A stretch of 64,000 nt of DNA, taken from assembly GCA_009809945.1 (NCBI GenBank), contig WTPW01001275.1, positions 79,958 through 143,957 on the forward strand. The letters are read 5' to 3'. Made by a program: the position numbers and the translations under genes. The notes below the pieces were generated by a model that saw only the letters and a list, made by a program, of their open reading frames with translations, did no database searches and had not been told where the DNA came from. This DNA is from Gigaspora margarita (Eukaryota; Glomeromycota; Glomeromycetes; Diversisporales; Gigasporaceae). Positions 35,398 through 46,676 of the stretch are shown one piece after another. The stretch's first letter is position 1, and each line of letters begins with the position of its first letter.

Positions 35398-36780
35398 TAT
35401 TGAGTTACTGTAAAAAAATTTTATTACAGAATTTAATAGCCATTGTAAATAGTTTAGCACATGTGATTAATTTAATTTGTATATTCTTATTTCTATATAT
35501 AATTTCATTATGAATTACTATAGAAATATTGTTACAAAATTTACTCTTACAATGAATATGTATATAATGTTATTTTGCATAGTAATTATCTTGTTTCTAT
35601 GTAATTAAAATTGAGTTAGTTGTATTTAAATTATTGAGATTTCTACTATAAAAAAATCCTGTCTCTGAACTTACAGTATGTGATTAAATCGGGTTGTATT
35701 AGAATTATCATGATTTCTACTATAATCACAGAACTTACTTGCTTTTCAGGTAATCACAATATATGGTCAAGGATGTGTTAGTTTATATAAGAATTATCAT
35801 GATTTCTACTATAAAAAAATTTGTTAGTATTTATATACTGTTCGATGACTACTATAGTTTGTTTATATTGGAATTATTGTAATTATAGCTAAGATTGTGT
35901 TAGTTTGTTATTTGAATTATTGTAATTTCTGTCATGAATTACTGTAAAAAATTCTGTTACAAAACTTACTATTCCAGTGACTATAATAGTAGTTAAGATC
36001 GGGGTAATTTGCATTAGAATTATCTTAATTTCTACTATACAAAATAGTGTTATAGAACCTATTCATTATTTCAGTAACTATACAGTATATCTCAAATTAT
36101 CATTATTTCTATTATAACTAAAATAATTTTGTTACAGAACTTATGCTCTATTCACAGTAACCAAATATGTAGTAAAGTTAGTTTGTATCAAAATTATCAT
36201 GATTTCTATGTATTTAAGATTGATTATTGGTATTATTGTATTATTTCTATCATGAATTGCAATAGAAAATTCTGTTATAAAACCTACCATTCTCATGACT
36301 ACAGTAGTGATTAAGATCAAGCTAATTTGCATTAGAGTTATCTTGATTTCTATTATATAAAATTTTGTTCCAGAACTTAATCACTATTTCAGTGACTGAC
36401 AGTATGTGTTAGTTTGTACTGGAATTATCATGAATTCTTTTATCTATAAAGAATTTTGTTATAGAACTTACTCTTTATTCCAGTAACCAAAGTATGTAGT
36501 TATACCAAGTATTGTGATTTCTAAAAGATTATATTAAAAACCCCTTTGCAATCCTAGTGATCATGGTTGCTTTTTCATCTAACTCTAACCATAATATCAA
36601 TCAATTTTAATAAAAGTCAGAAAAATCATGATGTATGTACCTGGCTTTAAGTGACCCCAGAGTTAGTTTACATTAGAATTTGTGTTACTGTAAAAAAGCT
36701 TGTTACAAACTTACTCATTATTCAGCAACTCAATATTTAGTTAGAGTTGGTTTTATTAATGAATATTGATTTTTTTAAAA
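35398..36780. repeat. Degenerate tandem repeat, about 100-150-bp units
   Basis: At least eight irregular units share, in order, TTAGTTTGTATTAGAATTAT, CATGATTTCTACTATAAAAA, TTCTGTTACAGAACTTACT and CAGTGACTACAGTATGT. Units vary in length and completeness, indicating an old array. Short frames across it are not genes. Confidence 0.75.
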
Positions 36781-37386
36781 AATAAGTGCCACAAAGTGAA
36801 AAGCTAAAATCCTGCTTTTAAAAATGAAATTTAGAAATTAAACTTTTGCTTTTGCAACATTCAAAATCATAAATAGATTATATTGTATCCATGCATAAGA
36901 CTGTACACATCGTATGGATATTGTAGTAGATACAGATTTGGCAATTATATAGATAATCAATAATGTTCAATAGTTACATATTCTGAGAATATCGTAATAA
37001 TTGCCTATTAAAGAATTCAGAATATCATAATGCGCAAGTAACTAATCAAAAATGGTTAAATGGATGAACTCTGAATTAGATAGTAGAGAGAGATAGTTAG
37101 GTTGAATTGGTTTGTATTGGAACTATTGTAATTTTCTAAGTTACTGTGAAATTCTGTTACTGGTTATTGTAAAAATCATGTTACAAAACTTATTATTCCG
37201 GTGATATACAGGATGTGGTTTACTAACATCTTGATTTTATATATTGATAATCAATTCATGCTGACATTAATGCGAATGATCAAAATGTTACAATAATTGC
37301 AGATGATCACAGAAATGTTAAATAATTACTCATCTATGTATACATATAAGTTTTTCCTATATTCAGGTCATATTCTTTGATATGTA

Positions 37387-38337
37387 AGGTAGATATGCCT
37401 AATTTGATACAGTTAAGTTCTAAGATGAATATCACATAATATTTCAATCATAATCATGTGATTTTGGTACCATTCGATTCGTCTCATCAAGACAAATCGA
37501 ATGGTACCAAAATTACCCAATTTTATTCACTCAATCAACAGATATCATTTTTTTAATATTTATTCAAAAACATAGTCCTAGTGTGGTGCAGTGCCTAATT
37601 TGGTGCACTAAAGTTTTTTAATGATATCTTGTGAACCATTGATCCAAATTACACAATTTTGGTACAATTCGATTCGTCACAATGAGATGAGTCAGATGGT
37701 ACAAAATTATGTGATTTGATTGATAGTTTACAAGATAAGTTATTTAACCAAATAATTTGTGTACCTGTATAAAACAACTTTTGAAATTAATATAAAATTG
37801 TAAATAACTTTTGATGGACTGGTTCATTTTTGATACTTTTGCTACTAAAATAACAGTCTTGAAGAGATGATACCAATGAGCCCAAATTGTTAAAATCCAA
37901 TTAAGGGGTCACAAGATCATTAAGATTTTCTTATCAATTAGATTTGTTAAACTAATCAACTTTTATCAAAAGTGATACAAAAATTTTAATGATCTTATGA
38001 TCCCGTAATTGGATTTTAACAATTTTGGACTTGTTGGAATTGCCTCTTCAAGGTCGTCATTTTGGTAGCACAATCATCAAAAATGGACCAGTCTATCAAA
38101 ATTTAAATTTATCTACAATTTATATCAATTCTCAAAGATTATATATATGTAGATTATTTTAGTTAAATGCTAATATCTTGTGAACTATTGGTTAGAATCA
38201 CATGATTTTGGTACCATTCAATTCATTTCGATAAGATGAATCAAAACATACCAAAATCACATGATTCTGATTAACAGTTTGTAAAATATCATTAGTGCAT
38301 CAAATTAGGCACTGTGTCAAATTAGGCATATCTACCT
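37387..38337. mobile_element. Inverted-repeat element with nested hairpins (951 bp)
   Basis: The ends are AGGTAGATATGCCTAATTTG and its complement, differing by about one base over 26. The interior has a long hairpin at about 37450-37515 (TTTTGGTACCATTCGATTCG and complement) and another, ATTGTTAAAATCCAATTA and complement, at about 37873-38025. No clear target duplication and no coding sequence. Confidence 0.7.
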
Positions 38338-40087
38338 CATGTCATGTAATAAGATAGATGTAATGGATAAGGTGAATGCTAAAGTATTTATCATTTAGTC
38401 TTATTATGAAAATACAAATTAATTCAACAATTGTTCATTACAATGCATTCTATAACATATTTAATTAGTTCAATTCCAAAAGACTAATAATAAAAAAGAA
38501 CATTTTTTATAGTGATTGTCATGTCCTTTAATTGAGACAAAAACCTGTTAAAGCAATATTTGGTTAAACATTTCTTATATAATTATAGCTGCATAGATAA
38601 AATGTCAAAATGCACAGTTCTCAGTTATAGCCAATCAAAAATGTTAAAGTGCACAGACCCAAAGTTTCTACAATTATTTCTGTTTAGAAGTTTTCAGAAT
38701 TCCAAAATTTTTGTTTAGAAGTTTCCAAAATCAGTTGCAGCCAATCAAAAATGTTTAAACAGACAAACTCAAAATTAGATAGTAGATATATTTAATTGCT
38801 ATACCTGAATTTCATACTACCAGTATATTATTCTGTGATGCATAAATATAAATTGGTTCAATCCAAGAACAATATTGAACAATCAAAGCCTTTTTTATTA
38901 TAATAATCTTGGATCAGAAGGAGAAAAAGCATTGGCAATACACTTTATAATAACATTACACTAACTTCTATGATTTTTCAAATAATAATTTTGGGTCAGA
39001 AGGAGATAAAGCATTGGAAGATGCATTTTACAATAATACTATATTGAATTATACTTTCTGATTAGATTAGAACAAGCAAATGCATTAACAAATACATTAT
39101 TTATGTACAATATTCTGAAAATTTGGAATTTTATTGATTATAATATTAATAAACTAGTACACTTCATTAATTAGCCTTTGAGATTTGAACTGTTTTTAAA
39201 TTTTAAAAAAATTTATCTTGTTTTTACATGCTATTTTGGTTATACCTATATCTGTTGACTATAGTGATATTGCTAATTTTTGGGGCCTATATACTTAGAA
39301 GAAAATGCCTCCTAGTTAAACTGATATTGGATATATCAATGATTTCTTATTTTTGGAGAATGTGATGTAAAACTCTAACTATGGCAAAAACGATAGTCAT
39401 GCAAGAAAGGTTAGATCCAATTGATCTAAGATATAAACATATATTTTCTTGACAGACTTATATTTTATTCAATTCAAAAGTAGCATAGATATCATTTAAT
39501 GCAGTTAAAGAGAACAAATTTCATCAAAATTAGTGGCTATTTGACTAGTTACTTTATATAGTAAGTGAAATCTCATGCAGTGTTGGCATGTGACCAGGTC
39601 ATAATAGGTCATCAGGGACACAAAAATATTATTTTAATTCTAAACAAAATTTTGATCAATTTAGCCAAAAAGTTTGATTTATTTCGATTTTGGCCAGAAT
39701 TAACATTGTGTTAGCTATAATCATGTGATCCTAGCTAGAATTAAAAAGATATTACACTATTATATTTTGAAAGTCATTTGTTTTAACTATTTGAAATTGC
39801 ACTCACTGACCTGCACAATTAAAGGCCTAGTGTTGATCAAAAATTTTTATTTCTGATAGGGTTCAATTTTGATTTGTGGGAATCGATGACTACATTTGAT
39901 GATTGGTCGGTTACCCACACCAATACTATATTTTTCTTCTCATTACTTCATTTTTTTCCTATTACTACATTTCTCAACGATTGACTAATTATTACTTTAT
40001 AATTTGTAATTGTCTTATTTTGTTTAATGTAAAGAATCATGGGAAGGTGCAAAGTAGAAATATATATAAGAGACTGGCCTTCACCTA
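38338..40087. other. AT-rich region without recognised genes
   Basis: Contains an 82-bp tandem duplication (38899-39052) and scattered short repeats such as GTTTAGAAGTTT (about 38680-38725). No gene was recognised. Confidence 0.4.
38899..39052. repeat. Two-copy tandem duplication, about 82 bp
   Basis: TAATAATCTTGGATCAGAAG and TAATAATTTTGGGTCAGAAG begin two units that both continue GAGA-AAAGCATTGG and ACA-TTTA-AATAA. Confidence 0.75.
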
Positions 40088-41765
40088 GTGATGCGCAAAT
40101 CCCGATTTTTTAAAAATCCTATGTGGAATGCGGGATCCTGAGCGAATCCCATACAGGATTCATAAAATTGAGTAGATTCTTTGATTTTTCACAATTAATA
40201 AATATATATACATATATATATGTATATATCATCAAGATGAATATAATTTCTCATTAAAATAATAATATTTCTTATAAATCTTAAAGCATTGATTACAAAT
40301 AAAAATGCTTATATAGACTTTACCTACTTTTAATACATCTGGATCTTATCCCTTAGATTGTAGTAGAACACAGGCAAATTTGCCTGCGTTTTTGCACTTT
40401 TTTTGCTCTGATTTACTTTTTTTAAATACCAAGATAATTAAATAAAACTTTGTACAATTATATTTAAAAATAAGGATTACTTTTTTTGCAAAATTAGTTT
40501 TTGTATTGTAAGAAAAAAATTTAAGTTATATATAAGCCAAAAATAGATAACTTTACGAAAAAAAATTTTTAAAAAATTTTATTACATTTCTCTATAATCT
40601 TGTTCAGTTTTAGTTTTAAAGCTATAGTTCTTAAGACAATATTTTAGTTTATATAAAGGATGATAACTTTTATTATTGCAACTTTAATGATTTATTTGTA
40701 AAAATTAAGGCTTGTATTAGAAGTAAAATTTTTTTTTATAGATGGGAACATATAAAATTTAAGAAAACCTAAAAAAAAATTTTAATAGTAAAAATGCTAA
40801 TACAAGAACTTTAAACTTTAATTATACTAAAGTTTTCTAATAATTTTAAAATTTTTCATAACAAAGTTATTAAAACAAAACTCAAAGAATATTTTTTACT
40901 TAGAAAAGATATAGCTAAAATCAATATTTAAAATTTTATTAAAATTTTTAAAATATGCAGGCAAATTTGTCTGTGTTACAATCTAAGGGATAATTATTAA
41001 ATTCATCAATTCAGATCTGCCTTAATTTTATCAATTTTTTAAAATGTTATTATATAAATACATATTTAAAATTATAATGGAAACAAAGTGATCAAATTAT
41101 AAACATATAAAAATTTTAAGTAATCAGATATATAATTAGATATAAATATACTAAAATTATAGTAATCAAGTTCTGTACATATATACAAAAATTTATAACT
41201 AGGTTATATACTACAAAAATCTATAAATGCTTATAATAAATTCATAATTGAGCTTATAATTTCATCAATAATTATCAAAATAACATAAATGATAGGCTCA
41301 AATTTATTTAATCTTATTACTTAAATAAATAATTACTGAAATTGAAGATTTTTGCCCATACGGTACACAATATTCTTGGTGTATTATTTTATACAAGAAA
41401 TTAAAAGTTTAGGTTCACAGTTTATTAATAATGACAATTTAAAAAATTTATTTCAATATACAGTTTGTGCATTATCACTTTATATATATATATATGTAGA
41501 ATGAGAAATAAATAAAAAGTTAATGCATGTATAATATTTTTATTTGTGTAAATGCATCAAATATAATTAGGAATTGGCCCATTTAAGTTAAAGCAGACCA
41601 GATATTTGTTAAAGCAGGCCAGATGATATGCTAACACAGACCAGATAATCTTAGCAAGTTTTTTAGTATATATTCAGTATTATATATCAAAATCCTGCAT
41701 AGGAGTTTTTAAATCCCAAGCATCCTGCATGGGATCCTGTACAGATCCTATATATTGCCTATCAC
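40088..41765. mobile_element. TA-flanked inverted-repeat element (1.68 kb) with nested MITE
   Basis: Left end GTGATGCGCAAATCC and complemented right end GTGATAGGCAATAT are flanked by TA (40086-40087, 41766-41767). Inverted similarity resumes further in (GGGATCCTG / CAGGATCCCATGCAGGAT). The interior carries the MITE at 40349-40990 and a 25-30-bp repeat AGCAGACCAGATATTTGTTA at about 41590-41650. No coding sequence. Confidence 0.6.
40349..40990. mobile_element. TCCCTTA-type TA-flanked MITE, copy 2 (642 bp)
   Basis: The ends TCCCTTAGATTGTA are identical in inverted orientation and flanked by TA (40347-40348, 40991-40992). Subterminal palindromes CAGGCAAATTTGCCTG (left) and CAGGCAAATTTGTCTG (right) match those of the copy at 15945-16599, and interiors align. 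Confidence 0.85.
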
Positions 41766-42119
41766 TATCTTTACCAGAGAAGCAGTTAGTTTATTTTTCT
41801 TTAAGTCCTTCTTCTTTTCTTGTATATAATTCTTTTACACATGCATATGTATATAATTTGCTCTCCCAAAATATTTAATAAAATATATTCATTTATAAAT
41901 TTCCAAACCTTTAATGATTGTGGCACAGTAGCTAAATTGGCATATGAGTTTCAGAAGGCTCTTCCAAGACCACAACATTTTCAGTGCCGATTGTATGAAA
42001 TATTATTTTATCCCCACGCCTTCTTATAAAAAACAGTGTTATTAAAGCTTAAATTATATAAAAAAACATATCAAATAATGGTAATACAGTTAATAAAAAC
42101 AGTAGCCCCTACATAAATA
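41766..42119. other. Short non-coding stretch upstream of the gag remnant
   Basis: Poor in recognisable features. It could be the decayed leader of the retroelement that follows. Confidence 0.3.
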
Positions 42120-43480
42120 ATAATGGGATAGTAGATAGAAAACAATACAATAATTCGATCTACCAACTCCAACAACTGTTTCAGAAAATGGTGAATGTTT
42201 TGAACCAAACACAAGAATCCCAAATGAATTTGGAGAAACAAACTTTTATAGAAATCCTGACCTATGCAGGAAGAGATTAGGACCCAGTTGAATGGCTAGA
42301 TTTGGTTAACAACACTTTTGAGGTAAATAAAATTATGGGTGCAAGAAAGCTTATTATTGGAGGTACCAGTCTGATGGGCCTGGCTGCGTATTGGTAAAAA
42401 GATCGAAAGATTAAAGAACCAAGAATTCTATACTAGGATAATGAGAGTGTTTAGAACCAAAGTTTTATACACCAGTTTTTTTCAAATTTTTGTACTCTAA
42501 CTTTGATAACCCAGTAGAGTGCAAAGCTATTAATCTGAAAGCAAAGGGCTTTAAAAAATTTAGAGTGATACACTGCCAATATGTTAATGTTGTTTTGATG
42601 GTTAGAAAGAGCTAGAGACCAATACTCTGAGAGTACAAAGATAGAAATGTTTGTGCAAGGCCTCCACCCTGATCTGTTGTTTACCATCTGACCATTTATG
42701 TTGAGTACCCTTTTGAAGCTATAGAAAGGGCCTAAAACTGTAAAATAATAATCATGTACAACTCAAATGTATACAGCTCTTCTGTAGCTAATGATATAGT
42801 ATCTAATATAGTAGTAGTTCTCTTATAGTTAACTCAAGTAGTGCCTTCTCCAATACCACAAGTAACAGTTCTAGTATTACCTGTAGAGTGTATTCACGTA
42901 GAACAGATAATAGGATTGTTGCAAGAGGTTGTTTTTATAATGGGCAGTAACAGTAATAGTAATTGGTCTTATCCTCTACCTGTAAAAAACCACCAAAGAG
43001 AAGTTGAGTATGCTTCAAATAAGACCAGACCCTAAAACAAAATGAATTGTCATGTGAAAAAGAAAGATAGAGAGGAAAGAAAAGAAACAAAGTATATCGA
43101 TTTGCCTATAATAGCAGGTCTGAACAATAATGTTAAGAAGAAGACCTTAATGAAGGGGTCTTGAGAACAAAAAATATTAAAAGGTCAGGACCCCGAAATA
43201 TACATAGATAGGTCAGGTTAATTATAGGGTTACTAAAAAAGAAAGATCTGCAGAAAAACCTTCAAAAATAAGCAAAAAAATTACTATAAATGGAAAGGAT
43301 CTGCATAAAAAACCTCAAAAATAAGCAAACTCATACCTGACCTATCTATGTATATTTCGGGGTCCTAAAAGGTCTAGAGACAGTAGATTTGGAGTTCCAA
43401 GCAAAAGGATCAAAAAAGAACAAGATAAGGCATCCAAGTATTATTGAATATCAGTGCCTATTTTGTCTAATCTTTTTTAT
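42120..43480 (+). pseudogene. Ty3/gypsy-type retrotransposon gag remnant
   Basis: A plus-strand frame reads TFIEILTYAGRD-stop-DPVEWLDLVNNTF, then KLIIGGTSLMGLAAYW, and near 42640-42700 IEMFVQGLHPDLLFTI. These are the successive motifs of a retrotransposon gag domain (DP-W-LE, the LxGxAxxW helix, and the M-F-GL-PDL segment) in the right order and spacing. Several stops (TAG, TAA, TGA) interrupt the frame. No zinc knuckle, protease or reverse transcriptase follows. The 3' part is interrupted by the hAT-like MITE at 43187-43366, which therefore inserted after the retroelement arrived. The family's role is virus-like particle assembly for retrotransposition; this copy cannot do so. Confidence 0.7.
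43187..43366. mobile_element. hAT-like MITE, copy 2 (180 bp)
   Basis: The terminal inverted repeats are perfect over 32 bp, starting AGGACCCCGAAATATACATA. Flanking 8-bp direct repeats AAAAGGTC (43179-43186, 43367-43374) are identical. Same length as the copy at 2093-2272 and few internal differences, so this family moved recently. Confidence 0.93.
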
Positions 43481-43885
43481 TGTTACTAAAATGAAAGGGA
43501 GATTGAAAAAGATAAACCCAAGGTATTCATATTTATTGGTTGTCAAAATATTAAAAAGGTTATTAAATCTAAGGCTTTTAAATAAAAAAAAATTATAAAA
43601 TTCTATGCAGTAGTTTTAAAATAATTAAGATAATACAAAATTGAGTAATTTTACTTCAGTACAAAGCTAGTAATATTAAAAAAATTATTAAAATTATATT
43701 TTTATAGTAAAATTTAATTTTTTATTAAATAAACTAAATTTTAAATTTTATAAAGTTATTTAATATAACAAATTATATATAATTTGAAATTTTTATAATT
43801 TTTTAAAAAATTTTAAATTTTTTATGATTTTTTAAAGTAAAAGTTAAAATATTAATTTAAATTAATTAATTTCTAAAATTAATAA

Positions 43886-44851
43886 TTTTTTTTTATGTCA
43901 AAGTTACCGCTATGGGGAAAGGCTTTTATTTAAGTAAGTCAGATTATGGGTGCCTCCAGGGGCACACTGATATTTGTTACATAGATGAGAATACAACTAG
44001 CTACACGTACAACTTTTGGTTGTCTAATTTAAGTAGTTCACCTGAAGGTTCTACACTAGCTGCCATTTCTGCAACCCAACTAGGAGGTTACCTATTTAAA
44101 CCCTCTGGTCCATGCTCCTTCTACCAAATTCTTCTTGTATCACTGATACAGTTCTCCATTATATAAGTTAGTCAAGGCCAGTTCTAGATGCTCACAGAAT
44201 TCTCTTAGAACTAGTTTATTCTTGTGGCACACTTGGTAGAGCAGTCCCTGTCCCACACAGGTATTATCTACACTTCAGTAACTTATATATCTGCATTATA
44301 CTAATACTTGCAGTCAGGAATTATTCTTAAACTGCTACTATTACCTACTTTCATTCTTGCAAGGTTCACTCTGATCCCAGCACCCACTTTCACCATCCTA
44401 CCGGTCCTTATACCAGATCCACAAACTTCTAAACCAGTTAGCCCAGAAGGATCGATATGGCCACCTTCTTTTGGTACCTACTTCTGCAACGTAGGCCCAT
44501 TTTCTCTGGTGTGACTCCAGTAACCAGATTGGTGAACTCCCTCCATGAGAGTCTTGTTGTCCAATTTTCCAGTTCTGGTTTTCGATATTCTGGCTTTGGT
44601 AGCACCATCAAAGATCTTTGCTACCTCCTTACTTGGGACTTGCCAAATGGGTTTTCATTTTTCCAGTTCTCTGGATTTTTGCACCCAGGAGCTCCCATTC
44701 AAGATAGTGTACCAAGAACTACAGGTAATATACTCAACCGATCAATGAGAAACAGTTACTAGAACACAGGTCTATTTTTCAAAGCATCACTAGTGGGATT
44801 TGAACTCTAGATCTGCTGCTTGGGAGGTGACAATCCTAAGTCACCACACCC
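43886..44851 (-). mobile_element. Long tRNA-headed SINE-like element, copy 2 (966 bp, intact)
   Basis: Minus-strand element homologous end to end to 12184-13038 plus 17326-17444. Head near 44851-44780 with B-box-like AGTTCAAATCC (44806-44796). Shared blocks include GTAAGGAGGTAGCAAAGATC, TTGGTACACTATCTTGAAT and GGCAGCTAGTGT. The 3' end is a run of A (T at 43886-43894 on the plus strand). A clean target duplication is not visible; ATTACTTTT/ATTAATTTT is the best candidate. The tRNA-like D-arm region is about 9 bp shorter than in copy 1. Several short open frames on the opposite strand are incidental. Confidence 0.85.
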
Positions 44852-45003
44852 AAAAGTAATATTTTTTATTGCTATATATAATAATTTTATAAATATTTTT
44901 TAAAAATTTTAAAAATGTTAAAAAAATATTTAATTTGTTACATTAAATAATATTATTTAAAAAAAAATAATTTATTTAATAAAAAAATTAAGTTTATATG
45001 TTA

Positions 45004-45519
45004 GGCCATATAAACTTAATTTTTTGGTTCTCATAACCTGGCCAGGTCATATTTTAAAAATTTTTTGGAAAAATTTTTTTATATGTTTTAATAGCTGGGT
45101 GGGAATTCATAAAAATTTTTTAAAAAATTTTATAAAATTTAAAATTTTTTATATATAAAATTTTTTAAATAAAGTTCAGGTGAGCAGGTTATTATTTTAT
45201 TTAATACCCTAAATACAAGTTGTTGGGCCAAACTTTTAACAGCTTGCATTTAGAGAACAATAAAAAAAATTGCATTTATAGAGGTTAGAAATACTCTTGA
45301 GCCAGAATTTAATGTTGTATTTAAAGAGGTGTTGCATTTAGGGGGGTTGCATTTAGGGAGGTCTGACTGTACTATAATGCCAGGTCATTATTTTTTAAAA
45401 TTAAAATTTAAATTTTATAATTTAAAAAATTTTAAAAATTTTTAAATAAAATTCTGGCCTGTCGGGTCTTTTTTTTTTTTTTTNTGTTATGAGAACCAAA
45501 AAATTAATTTTATATAGCC
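45004..45519. mobile_element. PIF/Harbinger-like element with TTA duplication (516 bp)
   Basis: Left end GGCCATATAAACTTAATTTT and complemented right end GGCTATATAAAATTAATTTT match at 32 of 34 positions when continued through TTGGTTCTCATAAC. TTA flanks both sides (45001-45003, 45520-45522). The centre contains GCATTTAGGG repeats and a GGAGGTCTGACTGTA (45359-45373) that looks like one end of a pogo-like element. A single N lies at 45484 in a T run. Confidence 0.75.
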
Positions 45520-45966
45520 TTACAATATTTAGTAATTCTATTTATTATATAATTTATATTAAAATTACTAGTTTTGTACTGATGTAATATTATACAAATT
45601 TGTGTTACCTTTATTATTTTAAAAACTACTGCATAGAATTTTATAATTTTTTTTATTTAAAAGCCTTAGATTTAATAAACTTTTTATATAATTTTTAGCT
45701 TGATATTATATTTATTTAGCTTGGTATAAATTTTTAAAAAGTGTTCACAATGCACTGTCAGCCCCCTGTAATATATATCATGTTTTGAAAAGGCACAGAC
45801 CCTCCTTGCGGGCCTTCTCTAAAACACTTTACATATAGAATAACTGTTTTGATTGTTTTTGCTACTAATGCAAAACTTTTAGTATGTGGCCATTTTTCAG
45901 AACTAACAAAATTCTAGATCAAAACAATCAAGAAAAAATTTAATAAATTTGAGTAAATATTAAAAG

Positions 45967-46676
45967 TTAATGCATTGTTCTTAAAATAAATACTAGTGCT
46001 AAACCACCATTTTTCTTAAGTATTCTCTTAATTTGTTCCAATGCTTCAATAGAAAATAAAGTTAATGGTACTGATCCTCTAGTAAATGCATCATGTAATA
46101 CATAATTATATATTTGGGAATCTGTATTATTAATTAATTCATGCCTATTTTGAAAGTTTATTTTATACTCATGCTTTAGGTCAAAATAATTTACTGCAAA
46201 ATTATAAACCACTAGATCAAGTTCAACCACATTCAAGTTAACATTATGAGCTTGTAGTGATATTGTTAAAATACTAATACCCATGCCATTAAAATTAAAT
46301 TTAAAATTGTTTAAATTTAATACCACTATGCATTAAAAGATATTTTAATTTAGAACCTACATCTGTAAAGCTCTATCATGTTCGCATGAAGCCCCTCTTT
46401 CAATCAGGCAGACAGCTAAAAATAAGCAATTGTAAATTAACAACTTAATATCAAATATGTAATAATAAATATTTTATTCTTACTTTACTTTCCATCAAAT
46501 AGAAGCTTCTATATATAGAATCATGAGTTTCTCTAAAGATCCCTTCTAACAAAGAATGTCCATCACATAATATGTGAATGTTATAAGGTTTTATTTCTTT
46601 TACAACTTCAATCCAACCAGTTATAGATTTGTTGCATGCAAGGATATTATATTCTATATTGTTATCTACAGTGTTC
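45967..46676 (-). pseudogene. Spermidine synthase-like protein, decayed copy
   Basis: Three minus-strand pieces align in order with the spermidine-synthase-like family. First (about 46676-46490): NILACNKSITGWIEVV, then HILCDGHSLLEGIFRETHD and SIYRSFYLMES, followed by a GTAAGA donor. Second (about 46430-46370): VCLIERG...DRALQM, with a stop. Third (46326-45967): GMGISILTISLQAHN (the glycine-rich nucleotide loop), VVELDLVVYNFAVNYF, YNYVLHDAFTRGSVP and LFSIEALEQIKRILKKNG. In active enzymes the VVELD acidic residue binds the co-substrate and a HD/YDYVLHD aspartate is catalytic. The junction between second and third pieces is disrupted and the C-terminus stops at LRTMH, short of the family's usual end. 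Family role: aminopropyl transfer in polyamine synthesis, or a related methyltransferase fold. Confidence 0.65.

Noticed and set aside
42451-42687. 78-codon minus-strand frame
   Set aside because: It is antisense to the gag remnant, whose motifs are recognisable on the plus strand.
44308-44762. Several 67-101-codon plus-strand frames
   Set aside because: They lie antisense to the SINE copy and are not conserved as frames in the other copy.
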